Below the pieces are notes generated by a model. The model was not told where the DNA came from, ran no database searches, and saw only the letters and a program-made list of their open reading frames with translations. A stretch of DNA of 64,000 nt from Flavobacterium sp. LC2016-12 (GTDB lineage: Bacteria; Bacteroidota; Bacteroidia; Flavobacteriales; Flavobacteriaceae), in contig NZ_JADKPT010000001.1 in assembly GCF_015351595.1 (NCBI RefSeq), positions 434,001 to 498,000 on the forward strand, given 5' to 3'. The first letter of the stretch is position 1. The number at the start of each line of letters is the position of its first letter. Positions 62,301 through 64,000 of the stretch are shown here, one piece after another. The position numbers were made by a program, and so were the translations under genes.

Positions 62301-64000
62301 TTATTCCATCAACTAATACATTAACAAGCGGAACCTATTTTGCAGTAATCAAAGATCCAGTAACTGGATGTGAAAGTGCTGTGAGATTATCAGTGACTAT
62401 TAATGTTACAGATCCTGGTACACCAACTTTAGTAACTGCTGGAACGCAAAACTTCTGTTCTGTAGATGCTCCAACATTTGCAAGTATTCAGTTGAATGAG
62501 GCAAACATCGTTTGGTATACAGCTTTAACAGGTGGAACAGTTATTCCATCAACTAATGCACTTACAAGTGGAACTTATTTTGCAGTGATCAAAGATCCAA
62601 CAACTGGATGTGAAAGCGCTGCAAGATCATCAGTAACTATTAGTGTTACGGATCCGGGTACACCAACTTTGGTAACAGCTGGAACCCAGAACTTCTGTTT
62701 GATAGATGCAGCAACATTTGCAAGTGTTCAATTGAATGAGGCAAATATAGTTTGGTATACAGCTTTAACAGGCGGAATAGTTATTCCATCAACTAATACG
62801 CTAACAAGCGGAACTTATTTTGCAGTAATCAAAGATCCAACAACAGGATGTGAAAGCACTGCAAGATTATCAGTAACGATTAATGTTACGGATCCTGGCA
62901 CACCAACTTTGGTAACCGCCGGAACACAAAACTTCTGTTTGGCAGATGCACCAACTTTCGCAAGTGTTCAGTTGAACGAAGCAAACATCGTTTGGTATAC
63001 AGCTTTAACAGGTGGAACAGTTATTCCATCAACTAATACACTTACAAGTGGAACTTATTTTGCAGTAATCAAAGATCCAACAACAGGATGTGAAAGTGCT
63101 GCAAGATTATCAGTAACTATTAGTGTTACGGATCCTGGCACACCAACTTTGGTAACAGCAGGAACACAAAACTTCTGTTTGGCAGATGCTCCGACATTTG
63201 CAAGTGTTCAGTTGAACGAAGCAAACATCGTTTGGTACACAGCTTTAACAGGCGGAACAGTTATTCCATCAACTAATACACTTACAAGTGGAACTTATTT
63301 TGCAGTAATCAAAGATCCAACAACAGGATGTGAAAGTGCTGCAAGATTATCAGTAACGATTAGTGTTACTGATCCGGGCACACCAACAACAACAGCTCTT
63401 ACTCAGGCTTTCTGTTCTGAAAATAATCCAACTGTTGCAGATATTCAGGTAAACGAAAGTAATGTCGTTTGGTACACAGCGTTAACTGGTGGAACAGCAA
63501 TTGCTTCAACTACAGCTTTAGTAAATGGAGATTATTATGCAGCTATAAAAGACGCAACTACAGGTTGTGAAAGTAGTATAAGACTGAAAGTAACAGTTAC
63601 TGTTGGAAGTTCAAATACTCCAACAACTGATAATGTAGCTCAAAGTTTTTGCATAAACAGTGCTCCAACGTTTGCTAATATTCAGGTAAACGAAAGTAAT
63701 GTTGTTTGGTTCAGTAGTGCTATTGGCGGAACACCGATTCCGGCAACAACACCTTTAACATCTGGTATCTATTTTGGAGAAATTACAGATGCAATAACCG
63801 GATGTAAAAGTGCAACTCGTTTACAGGTAACCATAACTATTGTAAACCCTGCAGCTACGCCAACTACAAATTCTGCAACTCAAAACTTCTGTACATTAAA
63901 TTCACCAACAGTTGCTGATATTCAGGTTAATGAAGCAAATGTAATTTGGTATAGTACAGCAACTGGAGGAACTGCGTTGCCAGGAACAACAGCTTTGGTT
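50387..64000 (+). CDS. Giant secreted Ig-like/jelly-roll repeat surface protein (adhesin-like; open at the 3' window edge)
   Basis: The frame starts at ATG 50387 and is open to the last base, giving at least 4,538 codons. A signal peptide (residues 1-31, ending NFA-Q) marks it as exported. The mature chain is built of repeats. Super-units of about 412 residues each have one jelly-roll-like domain (about 160 residues) and three Ig-like domains of the CHU_C-associated type (about 80 residues each, with W-Y/F-D and T-x-Y-Y-V patterns); they run to about residue 2089. A divergent stretch (about 2090-3206) adds two more jelly-roll domains and several Ig-like ones. From residue 3207 on, at least 17 Ig-like repeats of about 80 residues follow, each with a Cys near each end. 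Flavobacterium proteins of this size and style are usually type IX secretion cargo used in adhesion or gliding, but the C-terminal sorting domain lies beyond the window. It is not the SprB repeat type. Confidence 0.85.
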   Translation, partial: MKKTFTFYDLIVKKRLLFLVFLLLLSSKNFAQTFCRPISNTNDISGICIGSAVTNPTAAYDNDAGLTTFTTLSTVVGLFCSAQETLVLNQTAKAGDEIVLYIGSGAGLLNLSLLSSGTIQPKLNGTNSGSAVAINNPLLNLALLPGNTIGVLRYTLTSDTNQVQIQLGGAVSVLTDLRIYDVRLEFVSPTVTGGLNQTICSGSSTTLTATPAAGTTVAWYSSPTSTTALATTTSYTTPVLTASTTYYIGVTRVPGCEGNERVPVVINVSNPATPVISTVGTAICSSGPTQATTLSVSNPVAGTTYSWFSVAAGGVALASGNSYSPIVPTGVSNFYVEASIGTCKATSRTPVTVTSTPVPALASVLTQSVSILSGQNVTLNASTTEANVVLDWYDVPTGGTRLLENSNTFTTPALTATKTYYVESRNTVGGCVSATRVPVTVTVLATPLGTCLEANSQQTTQNGLCLLCSSTTPNNSVDGNIATAARLTLPVGLLNGWIQQTLQFNNPGKAGDIVDVELELPGGIADVSLLGAVSLATYNGATYNNDRVFTNNPLVTLQLLSGNRFKASIVAGANFDRVEIRLGGVVAALTSLDIYQATYRYKVPVISGNKTICSGTTTALTATLDAGETIRWYDAATAGTLLSSTAAYTTPVLTANTTYYVEITRNGCVNSERNPVVITITDPVLPTISTTGTTICSTGPTQATTLSVSNPVAGTTYSWFSTSTGGVALASGTTYTPTVPTGVTNFYVEASIGACNSATRTTVTVTSTPVPALATVLTQSVSILSGQNATLNASTTEANVVLDWYDVPTGGTRLLGNSNTFTTPALTATKTYYVESRNTAGGCVSATRVPVTVTVLATPLGTCLEANSQQTTQNGLCLLCSSTTPNNSVDGNIATAARLTLPVGLLNGWIQQTLQFNNPGKTGDIVDVELALPGGIADVSLLGAVSLATYNGATYNNDRIFTNNPLVTLQLLSGNRFKASIVAGANFDRVEIRLGGVVTALTSLDIYQATYRYKAPVISGNKTICTGTATTLTATLDAGETIRWYDAATAGTLLTSTAAYTTPALTTDTTYYVEITRNGCVNSERNPVLITITDPVLPTISTTGTTICSTGPTQTTTLSVSNPVAGTTYSWFSTATGGVALASGTTYTPTVPTGVTNFYVEASIGACNSATRTTVTVTSTPVPALATVLTQSVSILSGQNATLTASTTEANVVLDWYDVPTGGTKLLGDSNTFTTPILTATKTYYVESRNTAGGCVSATRVPVTVTVLATPLGTCLEANSQQTTQNGLCLLCSSTTPNNSVDGNIATAARLTLPVGLLNGWIQQTLQFNNPGKTGDIVDVELALPGGIADVSLLGAVSLATYNGATYNNDRIFTNNPLVTLQLLSGNRFKASIVAGANFDRVEIRLGGVVTALTSLDIYQATYRYKAPVISGNKTICTGTATTLTATLDAGETIRWYDAATAGTLLTSTAAYTTPALTTDTTYYVEITRNGCVNSERNPVLITITDPVLPTISTTGTTICSTGPTQTTTLSVSNPVAGTTYSWFSTATGGVALASGTTYTPTVPTGVTNFYVEASIGACNSATRTTVTVTSTPVPALATVLTQSVSILSGQNATLTASTTEANVVLDWYDVPTGGTKLLGDSNTFTTPILTATKTYYVESRNTAGGCVSATRVPVTVTVLATPLGTCLEANSQQTTQNGLCLLCSSTTPNNSVDGNIATAARLTLPVGLLNGWIQQTLQFNNPGKTGDIVDVELALPGGIADVSLLGAVSLATYNGSTYNGDRVFINNSLVTLQLLSGNRFKASIVAGANFDRVEIRLGGTVVALTSLDIYQATYRYKTPAISGNKIICSGTTTLTASLDAGETIRWYNAATAGTLLSSTASYTTPVLTANTTYYVELTRNGCVNSERNPVTITVSNPVAPATVVATPLNVCSGGTTTIAVQSPVVGTTYNWYDAANGGNLLFTGTSYTTPSLTASATYYVQAAIGSCLSATRTPVNVNVNPRPAPPVPVSSTIVIQSGQSAVLSVPSSPGFSYSWYDVATGGTALSSNPYTTPSLTANKTYYVETTDLSSGCTSSSRAAVNVVVITTINSCLRPISDVMTVSSLPTVCALCTGSNGSSSYDGDMNTFASLNIPVGALGAYVQQELTFTNPGQIGDIIDVTLELPGGLADVALLGSVTLGTYNGALDNNDRIQVNNSLLNLQILSGNKFKVSFLASKAFTKLEIRLGALVGLLTSLNIYEVSYRFPNATITGAATPICVGGTATLSASSTGTETFAWYNAPTGGSVVAVSPTIPLTTTTTYYLQATRSGCVNSFRQPVTITVLPVPVAADVTIASPQTASCTGAITLAPTSALAGAKFKYYTTQSKTQEITTGTIAGVTYAKDVTTGALTISGLTAANAPYTYYVSVVNEGNCENAAGALKVVVVNYPTGSALTVTNPYAACGKANLKDAISNLDTSGNTTYTFFNTDGTTIMTAQAAANITAGGTYFIQAQTSGSTCPSVKLPVVVTVNPLPTLTGVTNSIAVAKGSPVTLTASSNGTVTWYNQQGNVVPANLGILNTVGIFNYTVIATLGTCTTSQTVTISVIDPAACSSLLERVYASTQLSGSIITGGVTNGPFGADGDPSTYSTITTGLGLLGIGTTWQNLQWPTTIPKGTPVTVKLGLENSVLAVGQNISVIGTKRNASNNPIDIGTLQSVSGSLVNLLPGQNSFEYTFVPSNGSGPQDYDGIRVQLGSVVSVAQNVNVYDAYYKKQVTQIACGQGDIEDVFSGVRDLGIGALTSTVGVSNPFNVADGDVATYATMFKGVGVLAAAELTATFRTPSMVGDSLRITISKPGTLLTVGLLEGFTIQLYSGNIAVGAPIESDDSLLTLKLLSGNTMAMTIVAPQTQPYDKVVISFGGAVSVLDQLRVHTIDRVTNTKVIGSDNDNNITACPGQELKLSVAPKACADYIWYDSPTGGNQVASGQTFTLPATLAEGTYKYYIQPIRYGCPALERGEVTVVVRATTPSTAIANVTINGGNNTIICSESGTVTLDAILNATPVLTSPVYHWYSFDGTTQTALSEATAKLVLTGLAPGTYTYYVGVSSTQYCETAPADRKQVTFTILPTSLETDIVLANASICHDTVATLTPTSSLANPVFFWYLDANKTQPISNGVIGGVTYTISVSGVLTATGLTTAMSPMAYYVAVKSDNTCQNKNGELKIVTVTVNDPETPTTTDTTQAFCVESKPTVANLQVNEANVVWYNVSTGGTALVTTTALANGPYYAGILDPVTGCESSVRLLVTVTITDPGTPVITKTSQDFCLVDAPTFANIDVSPATNIVWYDAITGGNLIASTTVLTTGTYYAATKDPTTTCESNVRLAITINVTDPGTPVITDTTQEFCLVNAPTFASINVSPATNIVWYTALTGGSLIPATTALTSGTYYAAIKDPTTTCESNVRLAIAISVTDPGTPVITDTAQEFCLVNAPTFASINVSPAVVANIVWYTALVGGTVIPSTTALTSGTYYAAIQDPTTTCESNVRLAIAISVTDPGTPVINRTTQEFCLVNAPTFASIDVSPATNIVWYTALNGGSLIPSTTVLTSGTYYAAIKDPTTTCESSVRLAINISVTDPGTPVIVDTAQEFCLSSAPTFASINVSPATNIVWYTSLTGGTLIPSTNALTSGTYFAAIKDPITTCESNVRLAITISVTDPGTPTLVTAGTQNFCLADAPTFASVQLNETNIVWYDSLSGGTLIPATTTLTSGVYFAVIKDPTTGCESAVRLSVTINVTDPGTPTLVTAGTQNFCLADTPTFASIQLNEANIVWYTALTGGTVIPSTNTLTSGTYFAVIKDPTTGCESAVRLSVTISVTDPGTPTLVTAGTQNFCSVDAPTFASIQLNEANIVWYTALTGGTVIPSTNTLTSGTYFAVIKDPTTGCESAARLSVTISVTDPGTPTLVTAGTQNFCSVDAPTFASIQLNEANIVWYTALTGGTVIPSTNTLTSGTYFAVIKDPVTGCESAVRLSVTINVTDPGTPTLVTAGTQNFCSVDAPTFASIQLNEANIVWYTALTGGTVIPSTNALTSGTYFAVIKDPTTGCESAARSSVTISVTDPGTPTLVTAGTQNFCLIDAATFASVQLNEANIVWYTALTGGIVIPSTNTLTSGTYFAVIKDPTTGCESTARLSVTINVTDPGTPTLVTAGTQNFCLADAPTFASVQLNEANIVWYTALTGGTVIPSTNTLTSGTYFAVIKDPTTGCESAARLSVTISVTDPGTPTLVTAGTQNFCLADAPTFASVQLNEANIVWYTALTGGTVIPSTNTLTSGTYFAVIKDPTTGCESAARLSVTISVTDPGTPTTTALTQAFCSENNPTVADIQVNESNVVWYTALTGGTAIASTTALVNGDYYAAIKDATTGCESSIRLKVTVTVGSSNTPTTDNVAQSFCINSAPTFANIQVNESNVVWFSSAIGGTPIPATTPLTSGIYFGEITDAITGCKSATRLQVTITIVNPAATPTTNSATQNFCTLNSPTVADIQVNEANVIWYSTATGGTALPGTTALV
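50483..56653 (+). repeat. Five 412-residue super-repeats (about 1,236 bp each) in the giant gene
   Basis: Unit starts, taken at the jelly-roll entry Cys segment, are 50483, 51731, 52967, 54203 and 55439, and the next diverged unit starts at 56654. The lengths are 1248, 1236, 1236, 1236 and 1215 bases, all multiples of three. The first unit is clearly diverged, the second is close to the third and fourth, and the third and fourth look identical. Each encodes jelly roll, then Ig domains beginning VISGNKTICSG-, TTGTTICSTGP- and VLTQSVSILSG-like segments. Confidence 0.85.
52861..55629 (+). repeat. Apparently identical tandem duplication, 1,236-bp shift
   Basis: Bases 52861-54393 and 54097-55629 read the same across their full 1,533-base length by eye. 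The first mismatch on the left is 52860/54096 and on the right 54394/55630. The shift is exactly one super-unit. Confidence 0.8.
56654..60004 (+). other. Divergent middle of the giant protein: three jelly-roll and several Ig-like domains
   Basis: A jelly roll at 56654-57130 (YDGDMNTFASL) is followed by an Ig-like domain (CVGGTATLSAS) and three less regular ones to about 58140. Two further jelly rolls come back to back at about 58146-58640 (GADGDPSTYSTI) and 58650-59135 (VADGDVATYATM). Three Ig-like domains close the section (59150-60004). The periodicity of the first part is lost here, so this section separates the two repeat types. Confidence 0.65.
60005..64000 (+). repeat. Array of about 80-residue Ig-like repeats (240-bp period), 17 units to the window edge
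   Basis: Unit starts at the T-D-P-G-T-P segment are 60005, 60242, 60482, 60722, 60968, then every 240 bases from 61208 to 63368, then 63605 and 63842. Ten spacings in the middle are exactly 240, apart from one 246-base unit at 60722 (two extra codons) and 237-base units at both ends. Each unit has the Cys in QNFC or QEFC and the second Cys in TGCES or TTCES, with NIVWYTALTGG between. The array continues past the window. Confidence 0.88.

Noticed and set aside
60005..64000. CRISPR-like or satellite array
   Set aside because: The 240-bp units are fully coding, in frame, and vary mostly at synonymous or conservative sites. There are no short repeats with unique spacers.
50387..64000. Identification as SprB or RemA of the gliding apparatus
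   Set aside because: The repeats are Ig-like and jelly-roll types, not the SprB repeat, and no lectin domain of the RemA kind was seen. The C-terminus is not available.
1..64000. tRNA, rRNA, riboswitch or insertion-sequence features
   Set aside because: No cloverleaf, rRNA segment, known riboswitch core or transposase frame was recognised on either strand by reading; a covariance-model scan would settle it.

Overview
This window reads as a chromosomal segment of a Flavobacterium-like bacterium (Bacteroidota). It is AT-rich and carries a SusC/SusD pair, many signal peptides that end in A-Q, and promoters that fit the Bacteroidota pattern TTG-N18/19-TAnnTTTG. It also has a folP/DUF1599/BT_3928-type/tpiA gene order and a B1 metallo-beta-lactamase resembling the JOHN/IND enzymes. 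The organism assignment is inference from gene content. No tRNA, rRNA, CRISPR array, prophage or insertion sequence was seen.

Region 1 (1-16.8 kb, + strand) starts with the 3' end of acetate kinase. A carbohydrate-utilisation locus follows: a membrane-anchored propeller/Y_Y_Y/HTH sensor-regulator, a SusC-like transporter, a SusD-like lipoprotein, a LamG lipoprotein, a glycoamylase-family (GH144-like) lipoprotein and a GH3 beta-glucosidase. Two related 12-bp palindromes lie upstream of susC, and a hairpin terminator lies between the binding genes and the enzyme genes. Past a second terminator come a glycerophosphodiesterase-like lipoprotein, a GH43 enzyme with F5/8C and Fn3 domains, and an M28 peptidase. 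The GH144/GH3 pairing suggests a beta-glucan, possibly beta-1,2-glucan, as substrate (inference).

Region 2 (16.9-30.5 kb, mostly - strand) is housekeeping with a patch of unknown genes. It holds a YiiX-like hydrolase, an outer-membrane protein with kdsA, an arylamine N-acetyltransferase, six consecutive hypothetical genes (20.6-23.6 kb), a lysoplasmalogenase/sterol-desaturase pair, prmA-clpS, tpiA, a TlpA-like lipoprotein, a MauE/DoxX-thioredoxin fusion and a DUF1599 protein.

Region 3 (30.6-49.2 kb) carries folP, rlmH, a secreted adenosine deaminase, a pirin-OsmC-GNAT operon, an AlkC-like DNA glycosylase and nadC. Next is a tight yihY-DUF2147-metallo-beta-lactamase-priA operon, which places an antibiotic-resistance gene among core genes. 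After it come a LytTR response regulator, the rpsF-rpsR-rplI operon, an Oar-like TonB receptor and a DUF6495-like protein. Several intergenic gaps hold inverted repeats that look like dispersed Flavobacterium elements.

Region 4 (49.2-64.0 kb) is a 1.2 kb gene-poor, AT-rich leader followed by one giant reading frame that opens at 50387 and is still open at the window edge (at least 4,538 codons). It encodes a secreted adhesin-like protein made of about 412-residue super-repeats (one jelly-roll-like domain plus three Ig-like domains), then an array of about 80-residue Ig-like repeats. Two of the 1,236-bp super-repeats appear identical at the DNA level, which points to very recent duplication. 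The C-terminus, where a type IX secretion signal would be expected, lies outside the window.
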